Of a DNA stretch of 64,000 nucleotides, positions 1 through 8,551 are shown piece by piece. The DNA is from CAYHVH01 sp964360335. GTDB lineage: Bacteria; Patescibacteriota; Doudnabacteria; UBA920; 2-01-FULL-46-14. The position numbers were made by a program, and so were the translations under genes. Numbering within the stretch: position 1 is the stretch's first letter; each line of letters begins with the position of its first letter. The stretch covers positions 4,336 through 68,335 of the forward strand of contig CAYHVH010000002.1 in the NCBI GenBank assembly GCA_964360335.1. The letters run 5' to 3'. The notes beneath the pieces are model-generated. The model saw only the letters and a program-made list of their open reading frames with translations. It did no database searches and was not told where the DNA came from.

Positions 1-16
1 TTGAAAGGAGACTAAT

Positions 17-301
17 ATGCCAAAAATAAGCATTTTACCCGAGACCGCCTCGGTTCAGGAAATTCAGAGAAATTATCGTCGGCTCCTCGACAAAGTCAAG
101 TCTACAAGGACGCCTTTATTTATTTTGCGCAATAGCCTTCCCGAAGCAGTAATTGTTGATGTCAAATCCTGGAATGAAATAGTTACCCGCTTGCAAAAGG
201 AAGAGGAGAGGTTAGCTTTAGAGGCCATAAAAACCTTCGAAACAGAGCGAAGGCGAGGTAAACTGAAGCTTTTGAAGGGCTCTCTTGCGGATTTAATTTA
301 G
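17..301 (+). CDS. Phd/YefM-family antitoxin
   Basis: 94 aa. It should neutralise the toxin encoded 6 nt downstream and repress the operon. The first 60 residues have the Phd/YefM layout: a short strand, helix EIQRNYRRLLDKVKS, then strand PLFILRNSLPEAVIVD and helix SWNEIV. The charged C-terminal tail (EEERLALEAIKTFETERRR) is the usual toxin-binding part. An AGGAG Shine-Dalgarno at 6-10 sits well for ATG 17. The promoter lies left of the window. The family call rests on pattern recognition; the pairing with a RelE-like gene makes it firm. Confidence 0.8.
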   Translation: MPKISILPETASVQEIQRNYRRLLDKVKSTRTPLFILRNSLPEAVIVDVKSWNEIVTRLQKEEERLALEAIKTFETERRRGKLKLLKGSLADLI

Positions 302-307
302 TACCGC

Positions 308-574
308 ATGGAAATTCGTGAGATTTATTATTCTGAGCATTTCAAAAGGGCTCTGAAAAAATTACCAGCAGAGCTTAAACCACAAATAAGAACCAGGGAA
401 AAGATTTTTAAAAAGAACTGTTTTGACCCGAGGCTTAAAACACACAAGCTGTCAGGTGCACTGAAAAACTTCTGGTCTTTCTCAATCACGCATTCCCACC
501 GCGTTCTTTTTCAGTTTTTAGGAGAGAGGAGGGTAGGTTTTATTGATGTAGGGGACCACTCGATTTATCAGTAA
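308..574 (+). CDS. RelE/ParE-superfamily toxin
   Basis: 88 aa, the normal size for RelE-type mRNA interferases that cut mRNA on the ribosome. Seen: N-terminal YYSEHFKRALKKLP helix, KTHKLSGALKNFWSFSI and the C-terminal core RVLFQFLGE...FIDVGDHSIYQ, the strand pattern of the RelE/YafQ/StbE group. It starts 6 nt after the antitoxin stop, so the two are co-translated. Catalytic residues vary in this family, so whether it cuts RNA or targets gyrase (ParE type) cannot be read from the sequence. Confidence 0.8.
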   Translation: MEIREIYYSEHFKRALKKLPAELKPQIRTREKIFKKNCFDPRLKTHKLSGALKNFWSFSITHSHRVLFQFLGERRVGFIDVGDHSIYQ

Positions 575-610
575 ATTTTATATCCTCCAAAGCTGCCCGA
601 TTACGACGCT

Positions 611-2065
611 ATGAACCGAAAAGGAATTAATTGGCTAGAGGTTGCCAGGCGAGCGAAAGTCCAGTCTACCCTGATTACTGATGCCGCTGCCGAAGGCATC
701 AAGCGCGGATACTATAAAAAGTTTCACGACAACAAAGTCAATTTAACTGCCTACCGTCACTTTGATGCATCACGGTCGTTTGATGAGGCGGAAGTTGGCT
801 CGGTCGTGGAGTGGCTCTCGGGACAGGAGAAAAAACGCCCTGGCTTTTTGATTCATTTCGCTCGAAAATTAGCCAGGGTTTATCTCAATTTTGCAACATG
901 GGCACACAACACAGTTTATACAGATCCGAAAAAATTCTCAAATAGCGAGTTGGCGCGAAGTTTTTGGAATTTTTACGTTAGGAGCTTCTGGTTGGTTAAT
1001 GACTACGATTATATTTTTGTAAACCGTTTTCTCCCCGACGAAATTACCGAAGCGGTCGCCAAAAAAGTGCCTGATCTTCACAGGCAGACCCAATACCTTT
1101 CTGTCCTTTTCGCCACAGACGAGGTGACCCAGATAAAAGCCGATAAATTGAGTATTCATCGGATAGCAAGTCGGGTTTTAAAGGGTGAAGGTATCGATTC
1201 TACGTCGATAAATTCTGCGATTGAGGTTCATTGGAAAAAATTTAAACATTTAAATCGCTATTACTACTTGCAGCTTGATTACTCGATTGCCGACATTAAA
1301 CGACGGGTAAGGTTGACTTTGAAAAAACTTCAAAGGAGGAAAAAAGAGTCCGAGATGAACGTTGCCCAGGAAAGCAGAAGAATATTGGCCAGTCTAGCGT
1401 TTCCCCCGAGACTCGTCAAGAAAGTTTATGCAATCAAATCTTTTGGTTACTTGTCTAATGTGTTCGATGAAACCATAACTTTTGCAATAAGCCAGTACGA
1501 CCCGCTGTTTTTGGAAATCGCGCGTCGGCTGGGCCTTACCCGTACGGAACTTGTAATGGCACGGGGTGAGGAGATCGTAGACGCACTTGTCCACGGCTTA
1601 AGAAAAGATTTGAAAAAGCAGCTTCATCTTAGGAGCCAAGATTATGCGCTGGTTTTAGAGAGAGGAGAGATTGAAATCTTCACAGGAACACAACTCGCAC
1701 TATACCGAAAACAGGAGCTTAAATCTGAAAATATTTCAAACAGGCTGCGCGTGCTGAAGGGGCAGGCGGCTTCGCCAGGAAAGGTCCGGGGCCGGGTTAA
1801 AGTTCTGTGGGACCTGGAAGAAATAAACAAGGTTAAAAAGGGCGATATTCTAGTTGCCCCCTCCACTTACCCCGCCCTTGTACCTGCTATGGAAAAATCA
1901 GCAGCGATAGTGACGAACGAAGGAGGACTTCTTTCTCACGCCGCCATTGTCAGTCGAGAAATTGGGATTCCTTGCGTCGTCGGCACGAAAATCGCCACCA
2001 AAGTCCTCAAAGACGGGGATTTGGTGGAGGTGGATGCGAATAAAGGGGTTGTGCGTAAGTTATGA
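611..2065 (+). CDS. PEP-utilising swinging-domain protein, paralog 1
   Basis: 484 aa. The C-terminal ~90 residues are the mobile phosphohistidine domain of PEP synthase/PPDK, with signature EGGLLSHAAIVSRE; H443 is the predicted phosphorylated residue. The N-terminal ~380 residues are helical and charged, and are not the ATP-grasp domain of PEP synthase, so the partner that phosphorylates it is unknown. First of four paralogs (611-8527). The following HAD gene overlaps by 4 nt (ATGA), so they are translationally coupled. A role in phosphoryl transfer is inferred from the domain only. Confidence 0.7.
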   Translation: MNRKGINWLEVARRAKVQSTLITDAAAEGIKRGYYKKFHDNKVNLTAYRHFDASRSFDEAEVGSVVEWLSGQEKKRPGFLIHFARKLARVYLNFATWAHNTVYTDPKKFSNSELARSFWNFYVRSFWLVNDYDYIFVNRFLPDEITEAVAKKVPDLHRQTQYLSVLFATDEVTQIKADKLSIHRIASRVLKGEGIDSTSINSAIEVHWKKFKHLNRYYYLQLDYSIADIKRRVRLTLKKLQRRKKESEMNVAQESRRILASLAFPPRLVKKVYAIKSFGYLSNVFDETITFAISQYDPLFLEIARRLGLTRTELVMARGEEIVDALVHGLRKDLKKQLHLRSQDYALVLERGEIEIFTGTQLALYRKQELKSENISNRLRVLKGQAASPGKVRGRVKVLWDLEEINKVKKGDILVAPSTYPALVPAMEKSAAIVTNEGGLLSHAAIVSREIGIPCVVGTKIATKVLKDGDLVEVDANKGVVRKL

Positions 2066-2667
2066 GCAAAATTAAGCTCATCATCGTCGATTTTTACGGG
2101 GTATTAACCTTGGGCAGTTACCGCGAGACATGTCAGTGGATAGCGAAAAAATTCGGGCTAGACTACGATAAAGTCTACAAAATCTTTTACTTTAAGTATT
2201 TCAATAAAGCGGCGCTGGGGAAGATTACAGAAAGACAATCCTTCGAGCTTCCCCTGAAAGAACTGGGTCTAAATGAGGATTGGCAAAAGCTCCGCCGGAA
2301 ACATTTGTCTTTTCAGAAACTTAATAAACCGGTTTTTAGATTTTTTTTGAGTTTACAGAACAGAGGCTTTCGGATTCTGTTACTTTCAAAAAACACCCCC
2401 CGTCAGTTCAAGGAGACGGTCAAGCGACTGCGAATCAGAAGGTATTTCAAAACTATCATTAATACCTTTGATTTGCGGTTACCCAAAGCCAGCCCCAAAA
2501 TGATAAAATATGTTCTGGCCAAATTTAAAATACAGCCTGGCGAGGCGGTATTTGTTGATGACCAAGATTTTAACCTCGCAGCGCCAAGACGTTTAGGTGT
2601 TCATACAATCCTTTACAAAAATTTTCGCGACCTCAAACGCCGGGTCGAGAGATTACTATACTCCTGA
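2062..2667 (+). CDS. HAD-superfamily hydrolase
   Basis: 201 aa. HAD motif I reads VDFYGVLT: nucleophile D10 is present but the usual second Asp is Tyr12, as in subgroups that do not need that general acid. Motif II Ser is in LLLSKNTP, motif III Lys in LPKASPKM, motif IV is VDDQDFNL. The cap is a small helical insertion (C1 type). Substrate unknown. It overlaps the preceding gene by 4 nt and the convergent PyrE-like gene by 12 nt at its 3' end. Confidence 0.75.
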   Translation: MSKIKLIIVDFYGVLTLGSYRETCQWIAKKFGLDYDKVYKIFYFKYFNKAALGKITERQSFELPLKELGLNEDWQKLRRKHLSFQKLNKPVFRFFLSLQNRGFRILLLSKNTPRQFKETVKRLRIRRYFKTIINTFDLRLPKASPKMIKYVLAKFKIQPGEAVFVDDQDFNLAAPRRLGVHTILYKNFRDLKRRVERLLYS

Positions 2668-3363
2668 TTTGCTTTTGTGTGTTTTGGTTTTTAGGTAGTT
2701 GCGGAAAAAAGCAAGTTTAGTTTTGTCCTTTTGCCAGCCAAAGGCGTCGTCCACATACCAGTGCAGAAGCGTGCGCGCGTCTTTTGAAATGATTTTATGC
2801 CGGTACGAATAGTTAATAATATCATAGAGATCGCAAAAGGACTGGAGTCGCACTTTGCTGGGTTTAATCCAACGACGATACTTCTTGGCATCTTGTCTGC
2901 GGTTTGACCTGGAGACCGGAACAATTACCCAATTTATTTTCAAACCCGCTTGTCTGATGTTCTTTATGAATTTTACCTTGGAAGCCCCGTGCCCCGTAGC
3001 GTCATCCACGAGAATCGCGGTCATTCCTTTTTTGAAGTTTCCTTCCAGTGCTTGCGCTGTCCCGCCCTTTTTCGGCTCTTTGCGAACGTAACCGTGAAGT
3101 TTACCCGACATTAGAGAGAGGGCGGTAGCGATTGGTATGCCTGCAGTAACTCCGCCAATAATGCAATCAAATTTTATTTTCTTGTCCCTTATGAACTTTA
3201 GTATTTCTTGGCAAATTATTTTCAGTCTTCGCGGATCAGAAAAGGTCTTTCGCAAATCGGGATAAATCGGCACATAATTGCCGCTGGTGGTGACTTTGGG
3301 CCCTATGACGTAAAAACCCGGTGTTCCGGCAAAAATCTTGATAATGTTTGCACTTTTTACCAT
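2656..3363 (-). CDS. PyrE-like phosphoribosyltransferase
   Basis: 235 aa. The PRPP-binding loop AILVDDATGHGASK and the upstream YVRKEPKKGGTAQ (the RK...K region of orotate phosphoribosyltransferase) place it near PyrE. GGVTAGIPIATALS matches the substrate side of the fold. The frame stays open to 3558, but that stretch runs through the terminator of the next gene; ATG 3363 follows a TATACT box at 3374-3379 by 10 nt and is the sensible start. No other pyrimidine gene is adjacent, so orotate specificity is an inference. Confidence 0.7.
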   Translation of the reverse strand: MVKSANIIKIFAGTPGFYVIGPKVTTSGNYVPIYPDLRKTFSDPRRLKIICQEILKFIRDKKIKFDCIIGGVTAGIPIATALSLMSGKLHGYVRKEPKKGGTAQALEGNFKKGMTAILVDDATGHGASKVKFIKNIRQAGLKINWVIVPVSRSNRRQDAKKYRRWIKPSKVRLQSFCDLYDIINYSYRHKIISKDARTLLHWYVDDAFGWQKDKTKLAFFRNYLKTKTHKSKSGV

Positions 3364-3373
3364 AGCTGGATTT

Positions 3374-3379
3374 AGTATA
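3374..3379 (-). promoter_or_regulatory. -10 box of PyrE-like gene
   Basis: TATACT on the minus strand, 10 nt before ATG 3363. The -35 region would fall in the T-run of the upstream terminator and is poor. The short distance predicts a leader of only a few nucleotides. Confidence 0.45.
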
Positions 3380-3392
3380 TAAATTCCCGGAC

Positions 3393-3436
3393 AAAAAAAG
3401 AAGGGCGGCGCAGAGCTTTTCCAGCTCTGGCCGCCC
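3393..3436 (-). terminator. Intrinsic terminator of histidine phosphatase gene
   Basis: Reading leftward, a strong GC hairpin (arms around GGGGCGGCC-AGAGCT and AGCTCT-GC-GCCGCCC) is followed by TTCTTTTTTT. It lies 20 nt after the stop of the 3455-4063 gene and isolates it from the PyrE-like gene. Confidence 0.85.
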
Positions 3437-3454
3437 CGAATCAGTGGAGCCGGC

Positions 3455-4063
3455 CTACTGTCGGCCGAGGTTGCCGAGGTAGTCGACGTCGAGCAGGCAG
3501 TCGCTCTCAAAGGTGAGGATTGCCACGCTACCCGCTTCGAAGCGTGTACCGACCGCATCTAGTTCGACTCCCAGCAGCGCGGCCAGTACCGGTTCCAGTC
3601 TGCCGCCGCCGTGACTGGCGATCCCGATAATTTTGCCCGGATAACCCCGGACATACTCCAGAATGGCCTCCGCCCCCTCTTTTCCACGAGCCATGAGTTG
3701 CTCGCGGAATTGAGGATCGCTTAATAGCAGTTCTTCAGCCGAAGTGCCGGTTTCCGTTGCGCGTTTCTTGAGAGCATCAATCTCTTCCGGCGCAAAGGGG
3801 TACCGACCGAGCAAAGCGTCCCCCAGTCGGGGATCGGCACTCGTGAGCGGGACGACTTCCCCCATCCCAATCATGTTGCAGTAGAGCGTGTCGATCGAGC
3901 GGAATTGCGGGGACGAAACCGCGACATCGATTGTTAAGCCCATTTCCTTCAGCCTGGAGCCGGATCTAACCGCCCTTTTCCTGGATTCCTCCGGTAGCGC
4001 GTTCAAGGGCACATCCGAGCCTTCCCGGCTTTCGTGCCGGATAAACAAAACGGTTGTCTTCAT
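3455..4063 (-). CDS. Histidine phosphatase family protein (phosphoglycerate mutase-like)
   Basis: 202 aa. The RHG-type motif is LFIRHESREG, with R9 and catalytic H10; the third position is Glu, not Gly. SSPQFRSIDT supplies the second Arg and IASHGGGRLEP the second His. Length and motif order fit the SixA/CobC/phosphoglycerate mutase superfamily. A GGAGG Shine-Dalgarno precedes the ATG. It is transcribed away from the PEP-domain genes from a promoter overlapping theirs. Substrate not predictable. Confidence 0.75.
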   Translation of the reverse strand: MKTTVLFIRHESREGSDVPLNALPEESRKRAVRSGSRLKEMGLTIDVAVSSPQFRSIDTLYCNMIGMGEVVPLTSADPRLGDALLGRYPFAPEEIDALKKRATETGTSAEELLLSDPQFREQLMARGKEGAEAILEYVRGYPGKIIGIASHGGGRLEPVLAALLGVELDAVGTRFEAGSVAILTFESDCLLDVDYLGNLGRQ

Positions 4064-4093
4064 CTTCCCCTCCGATTTTGGTTTTGGCCATCA

Positions 4094-4122
4094 AGAGTAG
4101 CATGTTTGCGGCTGTCCGTCAA
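4094..4122 (-). promoter_or_regulatory. Promoter of histidine phosphatase gene
   Basis: Minus strand: TTGACG (4122-4117), 17-nt spacer, TACTCT (4099-4094). The start codon at 4063 is about 30 nt downstream. It overlaps the rightward promoter at 4106-4134. Confidence 0.65.
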
Positions 4123-4134
4123 GCTCTATATAAT
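4106..4134 (+). promoter_or_regulatory. Promoter of PEP-domain paralog 2
   Basis: TTGCGG (4106-4111), 17-nt spacer, perfect TATAAT (4129-4134). ATG 4147 is 12 nt past the -10 box, so transcription would start about 6 nt before the codon. This rules out the longer open frame beginning at 4054. Confidence 0.75.
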
Positions 4135-4146
4135 TCAAATCAGAAT

Positions 4147-5682
4147 ATGGCTATCATTTGGAAAAAAAAGGAAGCATTGCGCTGCGATTTCAATGTTCCG
4201 GCCGACACGATTCCCGGCTGGTATCACCTGCAGACGAAAACCATCGGCCAACACGCGATCACGAAAAGTCTTTTTGTTTTTGAAAACGGGGTCTTGGCCG
4301 GCTATTACCTTCCCAAAAAAGAGCTGCGAAAAATCGCAACTCTCACTCTGCGAGCGGTATTGGAAAACCCGACGCGCATCGACCGCGTTCACAAACGAGC
4401 CACGGATCTTAACTGGCAGTATTTTCGTTTTGCCGAAAAAATCCGGAAGCTTGATTTAACCAAGCTTACCAACCGACAACTCCTTAAGCTCCATTCGCGG
4501 CTTTTTAGATTACAGATGCTGAGTCACTGCTATGCTCAACCCACGACTTGGTTTGTGGACAGTGACGGAAACGATTTAACTAATTATTTGATGAATTTCC
4601 TGAAGCGGCGAATTCAGGCCACTCGGGAAAGACTGGATTTTGCCGCTGCTTTCAGCATTTTGACGACACCTTCCAGGATAACGCTCGGCAGTCAGGAAGA
4701 GAAAGAGTCACTGCAAATCCTGGAGTGGATACAAAAGCAGGCGAAAGTGAAGAACTGGTTTCTTGCCAAGAACCGTTCGCCATTAAGCCAGAAGTTCACG
4801 CAGCTTCCCGCGGCCGCCAGAAGCAAACTTTACCGCCATTATTACAAATGGACCTGGCTCCCGTACGCATACACCGGGCCCCCATATAGCTTGGATTATT
4901 ATTTGGATGTCTGGAGAGGGCTGTTGCGGGAAAGAGTAAATCCGCAAAAGGAGATTAAGGGAAAATCGCAGCAAGCCCTGGAAACGCGCAGGCGACATGC
5001 TGTTCTGTTCAAAAAGCTCAAATTTAGCGGCTATGAAAAGAAATTATTTGATACTGCTGCCGACATCGTCTGGCTTAAAGGGTTTCGCAAGGATTGTTAT
5101 TTTCACGGTTTTTTCGTCCTGGATTTGATCCTTGCAGAAATCGGCAAGCGCACGGGTTTAGCCTTGAAGCAGGTAAAGTTTTTGCTGCCGCTGGAACTGC
5201 CCCTGGCGTTGCGCGGCAAAGACCTGACAAATCTTGTGAACGAAAGGATCAATTTCTCGCTGCTGTATGGGGTCAAGGGGCGCATCAAAGCTTTGAGTGG
5301 CAGAGCCGCGCATGTTTTCTTGAAAAAATTCCGCTTTCAAAGGGAGAGGCGAGAAAGTTTTGGGGGTAAGCTCTTCGGTACTTGCGCTTGTCCAGGGGCG
5401 GCGAGGGGAGCGGTGAGGATCGTGAACTATCCCGAGGAAATGGGCAGGATGAAATCCGGCGATATCATGTTGGCGACGCAGACTTATCCGTCATTGGTGC
5501 CGGCCATGAAAAAAGCGGCGGCAATCGTGACGGAAGAGGGCGGGCTCACTTGCCATGCCGCAATTGTCTCTCGAGAGCTCAAAATTCCCTGTATAGTAGG
5601 CATAAAGGGCCTGCTTACCTTTTTGAAAGATGGCGATAGGATAGAGGTGGATGCAAATAAAGGGGTGGTGAGGAAGTTATGA
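4147..5682 (+). CDS. PEP-utilising swinging-domain protein, paralog 2
   Basis: 511 aa from ATG 4147, chosen because of the promoter just upstream. The C-terminal mobile domain has EEGGLTCHAAIVSRE with H470. The middle carries the Y-x-W-x-P...PP block (YKWTWLPYAYTGPPYSLDYY) that recurs in paralogs 3 and 4 and must belong to the shared N-terminal domain. No ATP-grasp domain. The next paralog overlaps by 4 nt (ATGA). Function unknown; phosphotransfer inferred. Confidence 0.7.
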   Translation: MAIIWKKKEALRCDFNVPADTIPGWYHLQTKTIGQHAITKSLFVFENGVLAGYYLPKKELRKIATLTLRAVLENPTRIDRVHKRATDLNWQYFRFAEKIRKLDLTKLTNRQLLKLHSRLFRLQMLSHCYAQPTTWFVDSDGNDLTNYLMNFLKRRIQATRERLDFAAAFSILTTPSRITLGSQEEKESLQILEWIQKQAKVKNWFLAKNRSPLSQKFTQLPAAARSKLYRHYYKWTWLPYAYTGPPYSLDYYLDVWRGLLRERVNPQKEIKGKSQQALETRRRHAVLFKKLKFSGYEKKLFDTAADIVWLKGFRKDCYFHGFFVLDLILAEIGKRTGLALKQVKFLLPLELPLALRGKDLTNLVNERINFSLLYGVKGRIKALSGRAAHVFLKKFRFQRERRESFGGKLFGTCACPGAARGAVRIVNYPEEMGRMKSGDIMLATQTYPSLVPAMKKAAAIVTEEGGLTCHAAIVSRELKIPCIVGIKGLLTFLKDGDRIEVDANKGVVRKL

Positions 5683-7058
5683 AAATAACTTGGAAACGCT
5701 TGTGGGCGAGAAGGTATGCGCCGTTTTTGGGCGGTATCTTCACTCTGGCCTTCAGCAGACGCAACCCATACGGGTTCAGTCGGAACAAATTGTTCGTACC
5801 GGAGGGAGATTTGCATGCGTGCTATTTTGCAAAACGCGAATTTGAAAACATTGTTCGCAACTACGCCCGCTTTGTCCGAAAACAAAATTTAAAACGTTAT
5901 GCCGTACGTTACGAAGCGTATTTTAAACGATTTCTTAAAGGAGCAAAGCAATTCGCCAGGATAAATTACGCCACGCTGGACAACCTAGAACTTGCTGACT
6001 TATTAGAGAGGATTACGGCATTTTACGCCGATTATGCGGAAGTTCAGTATCTTGGTTTTGTAATTTTAGAGGGGCCGGGCAGGCAACTGGAAAAAGCATT
6101 GGCGCGATACGCTAACCAAACAGAAATTTCGCAATGGGTGGCAACACTCTACAAAATTCCGAAAATTACAAAAGCCCGTTTGGAACTACTGCGGCTGGTT
6201 CGCGACCATAAGGCCAGCGCGAGCGCGTTGAGGAGATATCTGAAAAAATATTCTTGGATTCCGATATATGATTTTGTGGATCGACCCTGGACGCTCAAAG
6301 ACATAAAAGCCCAGGTCAAGGCCGTCAAAGATGCAGGCGCAGAAATCAAGCAATACCGGGAGAGCAGGCGCAAGAGTTTGCACAGACTTCATAACTTCCT
6401 GCGAAACTTGCAAAGCCGAAAACTGAAAAAACTGATTGAAATCGTCCATACATTTTCGTATCTCAAAGATATGCGGGACGACTATCGGCGGCAGACTTAT
6501 TTTCTTTTGCGCCCATTTTGGCAGGAAGTTGGAAAAAGGCTCGGGGTTACTTTCGTGCAGGCCAATTATCTGTTGTCGGAGGAGCTGGTCAGGCTTTTAA
6601 GTACGGGGCAGAAGCCCAGCCTCAAGCTGATTTCCGCGAGGCAAAAGACCTATTCATTTTCATTGATAGGGGGAAAACTCCGCATTTTTGCCGGAGATTT
6701 GACCAAGCAATATCTGGTCCAGCATGGTACACAAGAAACAAGTATTCTCAAGGGGACCGCTGCCCATCCAGGAATTGTGCGCGGCCCCGCGAAAGTTATT
6801 TATCATAACGGCGAGTTTGAAAAACTTAGAAAGGGTGACATTTTAGTGACAGTCATGACCCACCCGGAGTTTTTACCGATAATGAAGCTGGCCGCGGCGT
6901 TTGTGACTGACGAAGGCGGAATCACCTGCCATGCCGCAATCGTAGCGCGGGAGCTTGAGAAACCCTGCGTTATCGGCACGAAAATCGCCACCAAAGTTCT
7001 GAAGGACGGCGATTTGGTGGAAGTCGATGCTGACGAAGGAATTGTAAGAAAACTGTAA
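5679..7058 (+). CDS. PEP-utilising swinging-domain protein, paralog 3
   Basis: 459 aa. Mobile domain EGGITCHAAIVARE, H418; C-terminus KIATKVLKDGDLVEVDA shares its wording and much of its DNA with paralog 1, pointing to duplication or gene conversion. The shared N-terminal block reads YSWIPIYDFVDRPWTL. Start ATG overlaps the stop of paralog 2, so the two form an operon. Function unknown. Confidence 0.7.
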   Translation: MKITWKRLWARRYAPFLGGIFTLAFSRRNPYGFSRNKLFVPEGDLHACYFAKREFENIVRNYARFVRKQNLKRYAVRYEAYFKRFLKGAKQFARINYATLDNLELADLLERITAFYADYAEVQYLGFVILEGPGRQLEKALARYANQTEISQWVATLYKIPKITKARLELLRLVRDHKASASALRRYLKKYSWIPIYDFVDRPWTLKDIKAQVKAVKDAGAEIKQYRESRRKSLHRLHNFLRNLQSRKLKKLIEIVHTFSYLKDMRDDYRRQTYFLLRPFWQEVGKRLGVTFVQANYLLSEELVRLLSTGQKPSLKLISARQKTYSFSLIGGKLRIFAGDLTKQYLVQHGTQETSILKGTAAHPGIVRGPAKVIYHNGEFEKLRKGDILVTVMTHPEFLPIMKLAAAFVTDEGGITCHAAIVARELEKPCVIGTKIATKVLKDGDLVEVDADEGIVRKL

Positions 7059-7069
7059 CTGTAATAAGT

Positions 7070-8527
7070 ATGGCGAAATATTTTAAATTCGGGTCGTGGT
7101 CTATTAGCATACTGCATTATTCTCTTTACTATTGGAATAAAAGAGAACTAGTTTTTCTGCGCCCAATTAGGTGGCACCAAGATCAACTAGCTGAATACCT
7201 CGGTTACAAGCAAGACGAAAGGCGAATGTATCGGATTTGGAATGATCGAATTGTGAAAGACGCTCAATATATGTATCGGTATGGGAAAGAACACGAAAAG
7301 AATTTTAGAAATGTCGTTAATTACTTAAACAAAAAAATATCGAAAGTTAAATCAGCTAAAAGATTAGAAATTCTTAGAATTTTTAATAAATACTGGTCCC
7401 TGCTTTTTCTGTCAGAACCTATCGGTGATATAAATCACACAGTAGATGAAATCTATACTAAAAGGATAATGGGCCCCTTGAAGCAAATTCTCTATAAGAT
7501 TGGCAAGGAAGAAAAGGTTACAGAATATATGCTGGGTTTGACAACGCCTTGGGAGTCTTTGCCAACACAGAAAGAAGATATGCAATTCCTACTCTTTGCT
7601 AGAGACGTCAATAAAGGGAAAGTTAAAGATGTCAATGCATTTTTTCAAAAACATCTTAAGCAATATGCTTGGATTCCGGTATGGTATGATAATAAACCCT
7701 GGGATATAAATGACTTGAAATCTAGACTAAATTCAGAGCTTAAGTTTGGTGATTTTGCCCAGCGAATTAATCGACTAAAAAATTACGGAAAAAGTACCAA
7801 ACTAATCAATCGCAAGCAAAAAGCCGAACTTAAAGTTAGCGGTAGGCTACTTCAGGACATAGACGCTCTTAGGTACTTCACCTATATTCGGAATCTAGTT
7901 GACTTGCACACCGGTTACATAGTGCATAAAGCCAGGCCAATTTATGAAAAAATTGCCAATTTTTTGGAAATTAGCTTTGATGAGTTAAAATATCTCACTC
8001 CGAATGAAATTCGACTTGGTTTGAAAAACAAATTACCGCTAAAAGCTGTTAAAAGTCAAATCACACAGCGGCAAAAATTTGCTTTGACAATCTTTAGCAG
8101 ATCAAAACAAAAAGTCTTAGCCGGGCTTAAGGCAAAAAGAGAATATCTAAGAATTAAAGAGGAGATTCAGAAAGAATCACCTAAGAAAAGTGTGGAATTA
8201 AGGGATCAAAAGCTTAGCGGAATTGGTGCCTCCCTCGGTAAGGCCAAGGGCCGGGCAAGGGTAATAAAAAGCATTTCGGAGTTGAATACGATGAAAGAGG
8301 ATGAAATTTTGATTGTACCCTCAACTTCTGTTGATTTCGTGGGAGCTATGAAAAAATCGGTCGCGGTAGTGACAGAGATAGGCGGTATTACTTGTCATGC
8401 GGCAATCGTTTCTCGGGAACTTGGCAAGCCTTGTATTGTTAATACCTTAATCGCAACAAAAGTTTTTAAAACTGGCGATCTTGTGGAAGTAGATGCGAAT
8501 AAAGGGATAGTAAGAAAATTAACCTAA
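7070..8527 (+). CDS. PEP-utilising swinging-domain protein, paralog 4
   Basis: 485 aa. Mobile domain IGGITCHAAIVSRE, H443, then DLVEVDANKGIVRKL. The shared block is YAWIPVWYDNKPWDI. It follows paralog 3 by 11 nt, so it is probably in the same transcript, yet its codons are visibly AT-richer (many AAA, ATT, TTA) than those of paralogs 1-3, which suggests a separate origin or relaxed selection. Function unknown. Confidence 0.7.
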   Translation: MAKYFKFGSWSISILHYSLYYWNKRELVFLRPIRWHQDQLAEYLGYKQDERRMYRIWNDRIVKDAQYMYRYGKEHEKNFRNVVNYLNKKISKVKSAKRLEILRIFNKYWSLLFLSEPIGDINHTVDEIYTKRIMGPLKQILYKIGKEEKVTEYMLGLTTPWESLPTQKEDMQFLLFARDVNKGKVKDVNAFFQKHLKQYAWIPVWYDNKPWDINDLKSRLNSELKFGDFAQRINRLKNYGKSTKLINRKQKAELKVSGRLLQDIDALRYFTYIRNLVDLHTGYIVHKARPIYEKIANFLEISFDELKYLTPNEIRLGLKNKLPLKAVKSQITQRQKFALTIFSRSKQKVLAGLKAKREYLRIKEEIQKESPKKSVELRDQKLSGIGASLGKAKGRARVIKSISELNTMKEDEILIVPSTSVDFVGAMKKSVAVVTEIGGITCHAAIVSRELGKPCIVNTLIATKVFKTGDLVEVDANKGIVRKLT

Positions 8528-8551
8528 TTGCTTTAATTGACCTAATTTCTA

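Noticed and set aside
3363..3558. Extension of the PyrE-like frame to 3558
   Set aside because: It runs through the terminator of the next gene and reads low-quality sequence; ATG 3363 has a -10 box and the family start.
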